From Streptococcus mitis bv. 2 str. SK95 (GTDB lineage: Bacteria > Bacillota > Bacilli > Lactobacillales > Streptococcaceae): a DNA stretch of 64,000 nt. The stretch covers positions 1 through 64,000 of the forward strand of contig NZ_AFUB01000042.1 of the NCBI RefSeq assembly GCF_000222705.1, in the 5' to 3' direction. Of this stretch, positions 35,296 through 43,593 are shown in pieces. The translations under genes and the position numbers were made by a program. Within the stretch, counting starts at the first letter, position 1, and each line of letters starts with the position of its first letter. Below the pieces are notes generated by a model, which saw nothing but the letters and a program-made list of their open reading frames with translations, had not been told where the DNA came from and ran no database searches.

Positions 35296-35997
35296 ATGAA
35301 AGCAAAAATTTTTGTCATTGAATGTTTAACAAATTTGCATGTAGGAAATGGAGACGTTAATTTTAACATCATTGATAACGAAGTGGAGCGAGATGTTGTG
35401 ACGGGATTTCCGACGATTAACTCCTCAGGCGTTAAAGGTGCTCTGAGAGCCTTCTTTGAAGAAAACGACTTGTCGAACATTGATGAAATATTCGGTTCGG
35501 AAAGTAGTAAGGTTACTACTTCAGGAGCATTAAAATTTCTTAGCGCGAATCTACTAGCCCTGCCAAGTCGCTCGATAAGTGGTGAGGACAAGCCGTATTC
35601 AATACACGCTCCGAAAACAACCTGTGAAGATTTTAACCAAATGATTGCAAATTTTCAATTAGAAGATGTTTCAATAGAAGATATAAAGGGCGGAGATGAG
35701 GAGATAACTCTGGACGTAGATAATTCTTGCTACGAAAAATATGGTTTACCAGTAATTGCTCGGAATAGTGTCGGAGAACAAACTAATTTGTGGTATGAGG
35801 AAGTAGTACCCCACAAGTCGATTTTCTATTTTGCAGTGGTGGTTTCAACCAGTGAATCAGAAAACCTTTTAGAGATTTTTACAGATTCGGTGAGAGAGAA
35901 AATCATCCAGTTTGGTGCAAATGCTTCCGTAGGTTATGGACTTTGCAAGGTTATTAAAGTGATTTCGGGAAATGAAGAAGGAGCAAACAATGGATAA
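35296..35997 (+). CDS. cmr4: Type III-B backbone RAMP Cmr4 (Cas7), target RNase
   Basis: 233 residues, shorter than the usual 280-300. LHVGNGDVNFNIIDNEVERD contains Asp27, which aligns by pattern with the catalytic aspartate that cleaves target RNA at 6-base steps. INSSGVKGALRAFF is the conserved RAMP glycine loop. It forms the filament along the crRNA. Confidence 0.9.
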   Translation: MKAKIFVIECLTNLHVGNGDVNFNIIDNEVERDVVTGFPTINSSGVKGALRAFFEENDLSNIDEIFGSESSKVTTSGALKFLSANLLALPSRSISGEDKPYSIHAPKTTCEDFNQMIANFQLEDVSIEDIKGGDEEITLDVDNSCYEKYGLPVIARNSVGEQTNLWYEEVVPHKSIFYFAVVVSTSESENLLEIFTDSVREKIIQFGANASVGYGLCKVIKVISGNEEGANNG

Positions 35998-36403
35998 GAA
36001 CAGAATAAATCAGTTGCTTCCTATTGCTGTTGAGGTGATTAAAAAAGAGCTTACGGAGCCAATTCCAAATGAGTTTCGAGGCTATATCGCTTCTTTTGGA
36101 GCTGCTATTACAATGGGAAGCCTCCCAGCTGCAGTTGCCTACTATTCGGCTAAATCCAAAAATGCCAAAGAAGATCGTACCAAGCTACCTGTTATGATTT
36201 TGGAAATTTTGAAAAAAGAAAACACAGCTATTACGGCCACCACCTTGTTTGAGTATGTGACATCGTTCAAAAATGATAATGAGAGTTTCGCTATCAAAGA
36301 AGATGTATTGCATGCAGCAATTGCGATTAAACTAGGGTTAAACTTATTTGAAATTGAGTCAAAAGATGAAAAAGTCGAGGAAGACGAGAAAAATGGAGGG
36401 TAA
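35990..36403 (+). CDS. cmr5: Type III-B small subunit Cmr5
   Basis: About 137 residues, all-helical (RINQLLPIAVEVIKKEL), matching the Cas11 small subunit. The ATG at 35990 follows GAAGGAG and overlaps the cmr4 stop by eight bases; the longer start at 35972 lacks a ribosome site. The tail is very acidic. Confidence 0.85.
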   Translation: MDKNRINQLLPIAVEVIKKELTEPIPNEFRGYIASFGAAITMGSLPAAVAYYSAKSKNAKEDRTKLPVMILEILKKENTAITATTLFEYVTSFKNDNESFAIKEDVLHAAIAIKLGLNLFEIESKDEKVEEDEKNGG

Positions 36404-36405
36404 GG

Positions 36406-37242
36406 ATGATGTTTAGTTCAAAAAACATGTCTTATATCTACTATCATGAATATTTTGAAGGATTAGAGGAACGGAAAGGAGCATCAGGTTTAGTTTATGA
36501 ACTGGGCGGATCACCATCTAGTGAGGAGCAATTTCGTGAGAGAAATAAGGCTTTGCAGGATTTTAAATTTGACCTTTCTCTATCGCCTTTGGAGCATTTA
36601 AAAAATGCTTCAAAAGATGTAGCAAGTGTTCAAACCTTTTCTTTGCAAACTATTTATCCTGGTCTCATGATAGGAACGGGTAATCCCCATGATTTGAAAT
36701 CAAAGGGTTCTATATATTCTGGCTTTTCTTTTGATTATGTGACTGGACTACCCTATATACCTGGATCCTCAGTCAAAGGAGTACTGAAAAGCGTCTTTCC
36801 TAGGAAAGAAGATACCAAAGATGATATTAATCAACAAAAGATGAAGTATATTAAGTCACTTCTTAAACCAGAACTTTCTGATGAAGAAATCTATGGCTTG
36901 AAAGATAATATTTTTGAAGATAATGATGTCTTTTTAGATGCTTATCCAACTTCTAAAAATAAAACGAAGCAACAGTGCCTAGCATTGGAATTCATTACAC
37001 CTCATAGTGATATAATCAAGAATCCTATTCCAATCAATTGTCTGAAAGTTAAACCTGGAATCTCTTTTGAATTTGGCTTTTATCTGAACGAGTACAAGCT
37101 TTCAGATGAAGTTCAAAATGAGTGTCAGCTTTCAGATGGAGTTCAAATTACGGTTAAAGACAAAATAGAGTTATTTAAAACTATCTTGACTGATGTAGGC
37201 ATTGGCGCCAAAACGAATGTTGGTTTCGGACAGTTAGAGTAG
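36406..37242 (+). CDS. cmr6: Type III-B RAMP protein Cmr6
   Basis: 278 residues. 'GLMIGTGNPHDLKSKGSIYS', PYIPGSSVKGVLKS and the C-terminal IGAKTNVGFGQL are the Cmr6 signature loops. It caps the Cmr4 filament. A 21-base direct repeat at 37097-37117 and 37127-37147 gives YKLSDEVQ/CQLSDGVQ, a small in-frame duplication near the C-terminus. Confidence 0.9.
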   Translation: MMFSSKNMSYIYYHEYFEGLEERKGASGLVYELGGSPSSEEQFRERNKALQDFKFDLSLSPLEHLKNASKDVASVQTFSLQTIYPGLMIGTGNPHDLKSKGSIYSGFSFDYVTGLPYIPGSSVKGVLKSVFPRKEDTKDDINQQKMKYIKSLLKPELSDEEIYGLKDNIFEDNDVFLDAYPTSKNKTKQQCLALEFITPHSDIIKNPIPINCLKVKPGISFEFGFYLNEYKLSDEVQNECQLSDGVQITVKDKIELFKTILTDVGIGAKTNVGFGQLE

Positions 37243-37256
37243 TAGAGGAAGCTTTT

Positions 37257-39401
37257 ATGAAACAATTTGAGTTGTGGCTAGATGAAAGTGGAAAATTTGC
37301 AGATTCTGAGTCTCAAAGAGAGGAAATTTACTCTTTTCTCGGTGGTGTGCTAGTTGAAAAGGCTGCTATTAAAAACTTTAACTTTTCTAGCATTCTTAAT
37401 GATGACTCATTAAATCATGCGATGAATATGACCCTAAATCAGAAAAAGCAATATGTTATTCCTAAATTGATTGAATTTAAAAATCAGACGGATGCGCGTT
37501 ATATCTTTTTTGAAAATATTGAGTGGCAGGGAAATGGGGATAATCGACAACTGTATTTACAAATCTTATCCGAGGGTCTCGTGCAACTCACGCAGCTATT
37601 AGAGGCAAAATATGGTGATATTAGATTGAATATTATCATTGCCAGTCGTGTAGCTCGAAAAGGTGTAGAGGAGCGTGTCCATATTCAGGAGTCTGAATAT
37701 AAGCGTGCCTTTACAACGAGTTTAAAAACAAGTGAAGTCAGCTATCGTTCTGGGACAGATGTTCAATTTCAGTTAAAAAAAGCGACGGAATCACAAAGGT
37801 TAATTTTGGCGGATTTTGCTTCGAATATTCGGCGGATGTATTTGCGAGACCTTCCAGTTTTTCGAGATCAGAGAGCAGTCTTGCGCAATTTATTTGAGGA
37901 TTCTTATGTATTTTCTCTGTCAACACTGTCTTCAGACAGTCGCATCCGCTTTTTGCTTGCTCAAAATGATGTATCAGAAGCTCTGATGGAATACTATACA
38001 TCTCAAGCTATAAAAAGTAAGGAAACTTATTTGTATCTGATTGTCGATCGAATGGAGTATCTGAGTTACAGAGTGTTGAAGTCGCAATTAAAACAGTTTG
38101 CTTCAGAGATTTTAGCTTATACGGCGAGACAGGATGATTATGAGAAGTCTATCGTGATATTTACAGAGATTTGTGATCAACTACTGCCACTTTTGAGAGA
38201 TAAAAAGTATCCATATGAGTTGTTTGCCTTTGAAGTATTCCTGCAACTAAGTGATGTCTACCTGCGTTCTGGCCGTTCTTGTCAAGCAGGTCAAGTCATT
38301 TCTCAAAGTTTGGAATTGGTAAAGATTTCTGAAAATAGCTTAGAAAATCTTTTTAGCCTCTATCGCATCAAGGAAAAACTCGCTGTATTTTATATTGACA
38401 GTGGTCAGTATAAAAAAGCTTCTCACTTAATGGCAGATCTCCACGCTATTTTTAAAGAGCTGCTAGATTTATTGTTAGCTTATGATTCAATTTCAAATTA
38501 TTTTCAATCCTTGAAGTCCGAATACTATGGGGATGTTCTCTGTATGGAAATCTATAGTCTCTTATTTCAAGCCCAGCAGGAAGATTTTAAATTAGAGACT
38601 ATCATCCGTTTATCTGATGAGGGCTTGCAACAGTATCCGAGTTTCCCAGGAGAATTGGAACGTCATCGGCAATATCGTAGTAGAATTGAACTTCTGAGAA
38701 AGGATGCTAAAGCTGCGCTTCATTGGTTGATTTTAGCGATTGACTATGATCATAGGATGGATAGTGAGATAGATGAGGTTGTGATTCAAGATTTTTGGGA
38801 TAGGGTTGAGCGACAAGAGACAACCATTAGTCAACAGTTCTATGCCATGTATTACTCTTTAATCATGACTGAGGCTTGTCAGCAGGATATAGAATTTGCT
38901 AAACTACTTTATACTGCCTTTGTCAAACATCCAATCTATCAAGAGTTCTTTTCATTTCACAAGCGAAATAAGTTAACAAAGTTAGTCAATACGGAGAAAA
39001 TTTTCTACCATCCCATGGAAATCGTGTACTGGAATTTTGCTAATTATTATCGATTTGAGGGACAAATGGAAGACAGCCTGAATTGCTATGATAAGGCTAT
39101 TAAAGTATGCATGAGAAACCAAGATAGTTTCACGTTAAAACTACGCTCCATTCCAATCTATGCAGCTAAAATTAGCTGTGAGAAGTTGCAGAAGAAAAAA
39201 TCTAATACTTACGAAAAATTAAAATCTACCCTTCATCAATTGGAAACAATGGTGAAGGGCTATACTGGCAAAAACGATGTTGGTTTTTCAGAAACGCAGG
39301 AATTGCTGAGGGAATGGAAAAGCTTTTTTGATAATCTTGATCAAAAGTCGGAAACTGTCTCTGATAAACTTTGGTCATTTTCTCAGAAATGGAGATATTA
39401 A
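37257..39401 (+). CDS. DUF3800-like domain fused to helical repeats, type III-B-associated
   Basis: 714 residues. The first ~230 resemble DUF3800: FELWLDESGKF (Asp9-Glu10-Ser11-Gly12), a hydrophobic 'YSFLGGVLV' strand, and ADFASNIRRMYLRDL, as in 'LADFIAGAIRR'. DUF3800 is predicted to be RNase H-like and recurs in defence loci. From ~250 the chain is an array of paired helices resembling TPR units (for example GQYKKASHLMADLHAIFKE; CYDKAIKV). No membrane helix and no recognisable CARF or SAVED domain. It is in the cas operon, 14 bases after cmr6 and abutting the exonuclease gene. Function unknown; an effector, target sensor or Cmr cofactor are all possible. Confidence 0.7.
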   Translation: MKQFELWLDESGKFADSESQREEIYSFLGGVLVEKAAIKNFNFSSILNDDSLNHAMNMTLNQKKQYVIPKLIEFKNQTDARYIFFENIEWQGNGDNRQLYLQILSEGLVQLTQLLEAKYGDIRLNIIIASRVARKGVEERVHIQESEYKRAFTTSLKTSEVSYRSGTDVQFQLKKATESQRLILADFASNIRRMYLRDLPVFRDQRAVLRNLFEDSYVFSLSTLSSDSRIRFLLAQNDVSEALMEYYTSQAIKSKETYLYLIVDRMEYLSYRVLKSQLKQFASEILAYTARQDDYEKSIVIFTEICDQLLPLLRDKKYPYELFAFEVFLQLSDVYLRSGRSCQAGQVISQSLELVKISENSLENLFSLYRIKEKLAVFYIDSGQYKKASHLMADLHAIFKELLDLLLAYDSISNYFQSLKSEYYGDVLCMEIYSLLFQAQQEDFKLETIIRLSDEGLQQYPSFPGELERHRQYRSRIELLRKDAKAALHWLILAIDYDHRMDSEIDEVVIQDFWDRVERQETTISQQFYAMYYSLIMTEACQQDIEFAKLLYTAFVKHPIYQEFFSFHKRNKLTKLVNTEKIFYHPMEIVYWNFANYYRFEGQMEDSLNCYDKAIKVCMRNQDSFTLKLRSIPIYAAKISCEKLQKKKSNTYEKLKSTLHQLETMVKGYTGKNDVGFSETQELLREWKSFFDNLDQKSETVSDKLWSFSQKWRY

Positions 39402-39914
39402 ATGGAGTATCGTTTTATTGTAGATGCTGAGGTGGATGGTCTTTATGGTCCTCTGCTGACGATGGCTGTCATAGTCACAAAGCTAGATGGAACGGAAGTA
39501 GCTTCTTTCTACGGTGGTGTACCTAAGCAGATCGCGGAGACAAAAGAAGCCTGGGTGTTGGAACATGTCATTCCCTACATCGGAGCTTACCAAGCCTTTG
39601 CTACAGAAGAGGAACTTTTGGAAGAGGTCTGGAAACTCTGGTGTACTTATCGGACTTCCGCGCGTTGCTTTGCAGATGTACCCTTTCCTGTAGAGAGTCG
39701 GCTTTTCCATAAGATGGTAGAAAAGGATAGGAAAAATAGAGCATTTTTGGCTCCTTTCCCTATTATTGATGTTGCTAGTCTTTTGTACGCAAGAGGATTT
39801 GAACCCATTGGAAACCGACTGGATTTAGTTTCGCATTTCGAAGGAAGACTACATAATGCGCTAGATGATGTCAGACTATCAAGTCGTATCATCCAAAGAC
39901 TGCTTGGTGAGTGA
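39402..39914 (+). CDS. DEDDh (DnaQ-like) exonuclease in the type III-B operon
   Basis: 170 residues, a compact exonuclease fold. Exo I FIVDAEVDG (Asp8, Glu10), Exo II CFADVPFP (Asp92) and Exo III HNALDDVRLSSR (His151, Asp156) complete the DEDDh set, so it should be active. It begins on the base after the DUF3800 stop. Its own stop, TGA at 39912-39914, is followed in the same frame by eight codons and then the cas1 ATG. DnaQ-like domains trim prespacers in some CRISPR systems (fused to Cas2); degradation of a nucleotide second messenger is an alternative role. Confidence 0.85.
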   Translation: MEYRFIVDAEVDGLYGPLLTMAVIVTKLDGTEVASFYGGVPKQIAETKEAWVLEHVIPYIGAYQAFATEEELLEEVWKLWCTYRTSARCFADVPFPVESRLFHKMVEKDRKNRAFLAPFPIIDVASLLYARGFEPIGNRLDLVSHFEGRLHNALDDVRLSSRIIQRLLGE

Positions 39915-39938
39915 GATGTTTTCGTTATTCCTGAGACC

Positions 39939-40709
39939 ATGAAGAGTCCAGCTCCGCTTTTATTGAAGCAGTGCCAAGTGTATCTGGACGAGGAAAAGCG
40001 TTTGCTGTTGTCCAAGCAGTTTGAATTATCGCATTTTCATAATTTGCGGGCAAACTGTCGCTATTATCTTAAAAGATATAAGTCCAATAAGCTTCTTTTA
40101 GAGATTGAGAAAGACTTGACGATGGCGATTAAGGAAGTTCATCGCAAAAAGTCGGTCGATGATTTGATGCTTTTAGAGGCACGGGTCAAGCAGATATACT
40201 ACCCTATGTTCAATGAGATTCTGAATCAAAGTAGTTTTTCTTTTGTTAAGCGAACCAAGCGGCCACCTCGAGATCCACTAAATGCTTTGATTAGCTTTTG
40301 CAATACGATTTTGTATAGTCGTGTTCTGCGCTTGATCTGGCAGGCTAGACTAGATCCTAAAATCGGAGTGCTGCATGCTTCAAATAATCGTCCTTATAGT
40401 TTGCATCTGGATTTTGCGGATTATATGAAGCCAGTTATCGTGGATCGAGTGATTTTGAGCTTGATCAATAAACATCAAATCAATACTACAGATCATTTTG
40501 AAGAAAGGGAAGACGGATCGGTTTATCTGAATCGTGAAGGGAAGTATATCGTCTTGCGAAGTTTTGAGGAAAAGCTACAGACGAGGCTAGTCATGGGAGG
40601 CTCGACCTATACCTATGCCCAGCTCATCCAGCACGACATACGGCAGTTTAAGAGAATATTGCAGCAAGATGGGGACTTGAAACGCTTTAAACCCTACAAA
40701 TACTATTAA
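39939..40709 (+). CDS. cas1: Cas1 integrase lacking the N-terminal domain
   Basis: 256 residues against the usual 300-340. The C-terminal catalytic domain is complete: Glu80 in LLEARVKQIYY, RPPRDPLNALISF, His146 in GVLHASNN, and Asp158/Asp161 in SLHLDFADYMKP. The first residues (MKSPAPLLLKQCQVYLDEEK) correspond to the linker that normally follows the N-terminal beta domain, which mediates Cas1 dimerisation and Cas2 contact and is absent. The same frame runs upstream through DVFVIPET to the exonuclease TGA. The ribosome site is poor. The stop codon lies in the first arm of the leader inverted repeat. Confidence 0.88.
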   Translation: MKSPAPLLLKQCQVYLDEEKRLLLSKQFELSHFHNLRANCRYYLKRYKSNKLLLEIEKDLTMAIKEVHRKKSVDDLMLLEARVKQIYYPMFNEILNQSSFSFVKRTKRPPRDPLNALISFCNTILYSRVLRLIWQARLDPKIGVLHASNNRPYSLHLDFADYMKPVIVDRVILSLINKHQINTTDHFEEREDGSVYLNREGKYIVLRSFEEKLQTRLVMGGSTYTYAQLIQHDIRQFKRILQQDGDLKRFKPYKYY

Positions 40710-40873
40710 AAAGTCGGTCGATCTTTTCGATATTTTGTATATTTTTAAAAAGCTGTCAACCAAGCGTTTTATGAGTGATGGGTACAAAAAGATCGACCGA
40801 CTTTTTTCATCGAAATCTTGAAAAAAGCCCTATTTTTTGATACAATCAATCTAGAAACAGCGAAAATACTGTT
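40708..40873 (+). other. CRISPR leader 1 with 20-base inverted repeat
   Basis: Between cas1 and the first repeat. A perfect inverted repeat, AAAAAGTCGGTCGATCTTTT at 40708-40727 and its complement at 40787-40806, frames 59 bases. A second, diverged copy of the whole leader precedes array 2. Confidence 0.85.
40818..40846 (+). promoter_or_regulatory. Leader promoter of CRISPR array 1
   Basis: TTGAAA, 17 bases, TACAAT; the expected start is about 20 bases before the first repeat. Confidence 0.7.
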
Positions 40874-42026
40874 GTTATACCTTACCTATAAGGAATTGAG
40901 ACTATTTAGCTGCTCAATAAATGAACTAAAGCTAGTATCTGAAGAGTTATACCTTACCTATAAGGAATTGAGACCTTATTGCCACGAGAATAAAACTTTT
41001 CAGCGACTTCCCTACCTAAAAGTTATACCTTACCTATAAGGAATTGAGACAAAAGGAAAACTCCCTCTTTCCAATCTGGCAGATCAATTGTTATACCTTA
41101 CCTATAAGGAATTGAGACATTTTTTAGTATAGGGATAGTTAGCGTATGCCATAACCCTCAAGCTATGTTCTACCTTACCTATAAGGAATTGAGACGCGTG
41201 AGGCCGCCTGAACCCAGCGACGTTTCTAAATAATGCCTTGGCCTGTTCTACCTTACCTATAAGGAATTGAGACGCAATTACACGTTTAGCAAAACTTGGT
41301 GTGAAGTTTTTGATGATGGTTCTACCTTACCTATAAGGAATTGAGACGCTACAGACAATAGAAGATATGAAAAAATCTTTTTCATTTTTTAATACCGTTA
41401 TACCTTACCTATAAGGAATTGAGACATTCTTCGATCTTTTTGAAGAACTTTCGACCTTCTTTTATGGCAAAACCGTGTTATACCTTACCTATAAGGAATT
41501 GAGACTCTCTAAACCTTGCCAAAAAATTGCGTCGTCGTTTGGGTGACGAAAAGTTATACCTTACCTATAAGGAATTGAGACATCAGTTATAATCATAATC
41601 GCTTCCTCCGAATGTTCTATTTTCGGTTCTACCTTACCTATAAGGAATTGAGACTTGCGTTTTGGCGATTTTTCTGACTTAAAATGTCTGACTCCTTGAC
41701 TGTAATACCTTACCTATAAGGAATTGAGACGATGTAAGTTGTCTTATTGCCATCTTGTTCTGTTTTCTTCAATACGTAAGTAATACCTTACCTATAAGGA
41801 ATTGAGACTTGTATTAACTGGTTTCATACCGCTTTCAGACGATTTTGGTTGATAAGGTTATACCTTACCTATAAGGAATTGAGACATTTGCACCCGCAAG
41901 CCTGCCATTGTTTGAGGCGACTGTTAATTGTTATACCTTACCTATAAGGAATTGAGACCTTGCCTGAGTAGTCTCCGTACCGTTTGAAGATCCGTCATTT
42001 TGTTATACCTTACCTATAAGGAATTG
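40874..42026 (+). CRISPR. CRISPR array 1, 16 repeats / 15 spacers
   Basis: Repeats of 29 bases, GTTATACCTTACCTATAAGG followed by AATTGAGAC, starting at 40874, 40946, 41022, 41090, 41167, 41245, 41319, 41397, 41477, 41553, 41626, 41702, 41780, 41857, 41930 and 42002. Bases 7-20 form a hairpin (CCTTA-CCTA-TAAGG), leaving ATTGAGAC as the Cas6 handle. Spacers are 39-51 bases, mean 46. Bases 3-4 of the repeat vary: TA in most, TC at repeats 5-7 and 11, AA at repeats 12-13. The last repeat keeps only its first 25 bases. The leader and promoter are on the left, so transcription is rightward. Confidence 0.98.
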
Positions 42027-42040
42027 GTTGCTGCAACTGA

Positions 42041-42065
42041 AAAAACTTGCGGGAGCAAGTTTTTT
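42041..42065 (+). terminator. Terminator of CRISPR array 1
   Basis: AAAAACTTGC / GCAAGTTTTTT with loop GGGA, 15 bases after the last repeat. Confidence 0.85.
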
Positions 42066-42075
42066 GTGGTATATT
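42047..42075 (+). promoter_or_regulatory. Candidate promoter of the CorA-like gene
   Basis: TTGCGG, 17 bases, TATATT with an extended TG. It overlaps the array 1 terminator hairpin, so the -35 lies in the stem. Confidence 0.45.
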
Positions 42076-42117
42076 GAAAGTGCTTTCTTGGGGAGATATT
42101 TGAATCGGAGGTTATTT

Positions 42118-43593
42118 ATGTCTGAGAGTCAATCTGTATATAGTCACCATATCTTTGTCTTGCCCTTTGCGGCCAAGGGGCTGGAGTCTTTTCCGAAGTC
42201 TTCCAAGTGGAAGAAACTCAGCCAAGATGCTAATGAGCTTCCCTATCTAAACTTAGAAGATGCTGAAAAAAGTGAGCGATTAAAGTACGCTTATCGCCGA
42301 TATTTTAATAAAGAAGCAGAGGAGCTGATTTTCCGCAACCCTGAACTGGTCACAAACTATGCTTATACTGGCTTAAAAAAAGGTGACGTGTATCGGATTT
42401 CTTATTATAATCAAATCGACAAACTTGAGTGTTATGACCTGACACTTGACTATATCATGCTTCGTTATTTTCCAAATTTAGAAGCAGGTTTCCTGATTTT
42501 CTCAATGGAAAATCGTCTCTATGAAAATTTGGAAGATATTAAAAACATCAACCAGTATGGTCGCCATCTCTATGCTCCTTTTTTGACTCCGTTGCTGTGT
42601 AGTTTAGTCTCACCAAATAATATTGAGCTGATTAAGAGTGAAAAAATTAACGAGCTTCCACAGCCGTCTGACTTGATTTCTTCCTACGGAATTATGTCGG
42701 CTCCGAAAGAAATCTTACAGGATTTCTTCGGCTTGCCTGAGGAAGCGATATTCCCAGAGGATATTTCGCAGTTTGAGTCTAAGCCTCATCTGGAGATCAT
42801 CATTGATGACCGGATGTATGTGGTGAGCTACATGATGGTTCCTGATGTAAAGGACTTGATTTATAAAACGGCGAATTGGGCGAATTTTGATGATTCAAAG
42901 CAAAGTTTAGAGGAGATGAAGCTTCTTTATAGTATTTTATATGTTGATAAGGGAGATTCAACGTGTCTGAGTCGAGATATGCTAAAGACAGAGCTGGAAA
43001 AGCTCCTCTATACGAGGTGGTCAGCTGAGGGAAGTCTTTATATGGCCAGCCAGCATTCCATGATTTTTATGAGTGGTTCTGATTTTCCAGAATTTTTCCT
43101 CAAAGGCTACTTTTTGACGGAATATCTGGACTTGGCTTTGATCACGCTCAGTCAGAGGATTGGTATTTTGAAGTATTCCAAGGATGCGGGAGATAGGGTC
43201 AATGCTATAGTTTCTGATAAACTAAAGCTGCAGAAGGCTTACACGACCTTTAAAAATCAATACCTGCTTCCAGAGCTGTGCCCGCAGGAGCAAGCAGTGG
43301 AAATCTACGAATTGCTGCAAACCTCACTCTATATCGAGAAGCATATCAATCTCCTGGACAGTCAAATCAGAGAACTGCATGATATCAGCCAGACGGAAGC
43401 AAGTAATAAATTGAATGACAGAGTATTAGTACTAACCGTTTTAAGTATTGCGCTAGCAATTGTTCCGAATATCAAAGAACTGCAGGATAATTGTTTGACA
43501 ATATGTAATCTGAGTCTGGCCTATTCATCTTGGCTTACCTTGCTCATTTCTCTTCTGACAATTGCTTTTATCTATTTCAAAAAGCGAAAATAA
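42118..43593 (+). CDS. CorA-like membrane effector of type III-B CRISPR
   Basis: 491 residues. A large cytosolic part with AGFLIFSMENRLYENLEDI and INQYGRHLYAPFL, a pattern I associate with CorA-type proteins of type III loci, then helices leading to two C-terminal membrane helices (about 434-452 and 468-488) and a KKRK end. The GMN motif of magnesium channels after the first helix is missing, so it is not an ordinary magnesium transporter. In Bacteroides fragilis a CorA protein opens on binding SAM-AMP made by an HD-less Cas10; the Cas10 here also lacks HD. The ATG at 42118 has GGAGGT; an earlier start at 42028 lies in the terminator. Confidence 0.75.
   Translation: MSESQSVYSHHIFVLPFAAKGLESFPKSSKWKKLSQDANELPYLNLEDAEKSERLKYAYRRYFNKEAEELIFRNPELVTNYAYTGLKKGDVYRISYYNQIDKLECYDLTLDYIMLRYFPNLEAGFLIFSMENRLYENLEDIKNINQYGRHLYAPFLTPLLCSLVSPNNIELIKSEKINELPQPSDLISSYGIMSAPKEILQDFFGLPEEAIFPEDISQFESKPHLEIIIDDRMYVVSYMMVPDVKDLIYKTANWANFDDSKQSLEEMKLLYSILYVDKGDSTCLSRDMLKTELEKLLYTRWSAEGSLYMASQHSMIFMSGSDFPEFFLKGYFLTEYLDLALITLSQRIGILKYSKDAGDRVNAIVSDKLKLQKAYTTFKNQYLLPELCPQEQAVEIYELLQTSLYIEKHINLLDSQIRELHDISQTEASNKLNDRVLVLTVLSIALAIVPNIKELQDNCLTICNLSLAYSSWLTLLISLLTIAFIYFKKRK

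Noticed and set aside
30453-37242. Type III-A (Csm) system
   Set aside because: Cmr3, Cmr4, Cmr5 and Cmr6 signatures and their order are those of III-B; no Csm genes and no Csm6.
40818-41039. Open reading frame over the array 1 leader and first repeats
   Set aside because: The translated sequence repeats with the CRISPR unit (LYLTYKELR) and is an artefact of the array.
42028-42117. Upstream start for the CorA-like gene
   Set aside because: Lies inside the array terminator and lacks a ribosome site, while 42118 has GGAGGT.
42118-43593. Ordinary CorA magnesium transporter
   Set aside because: No GMN motif and a very different cytosolic part; genetic place between array and cas2 argues for a CRISPR role.
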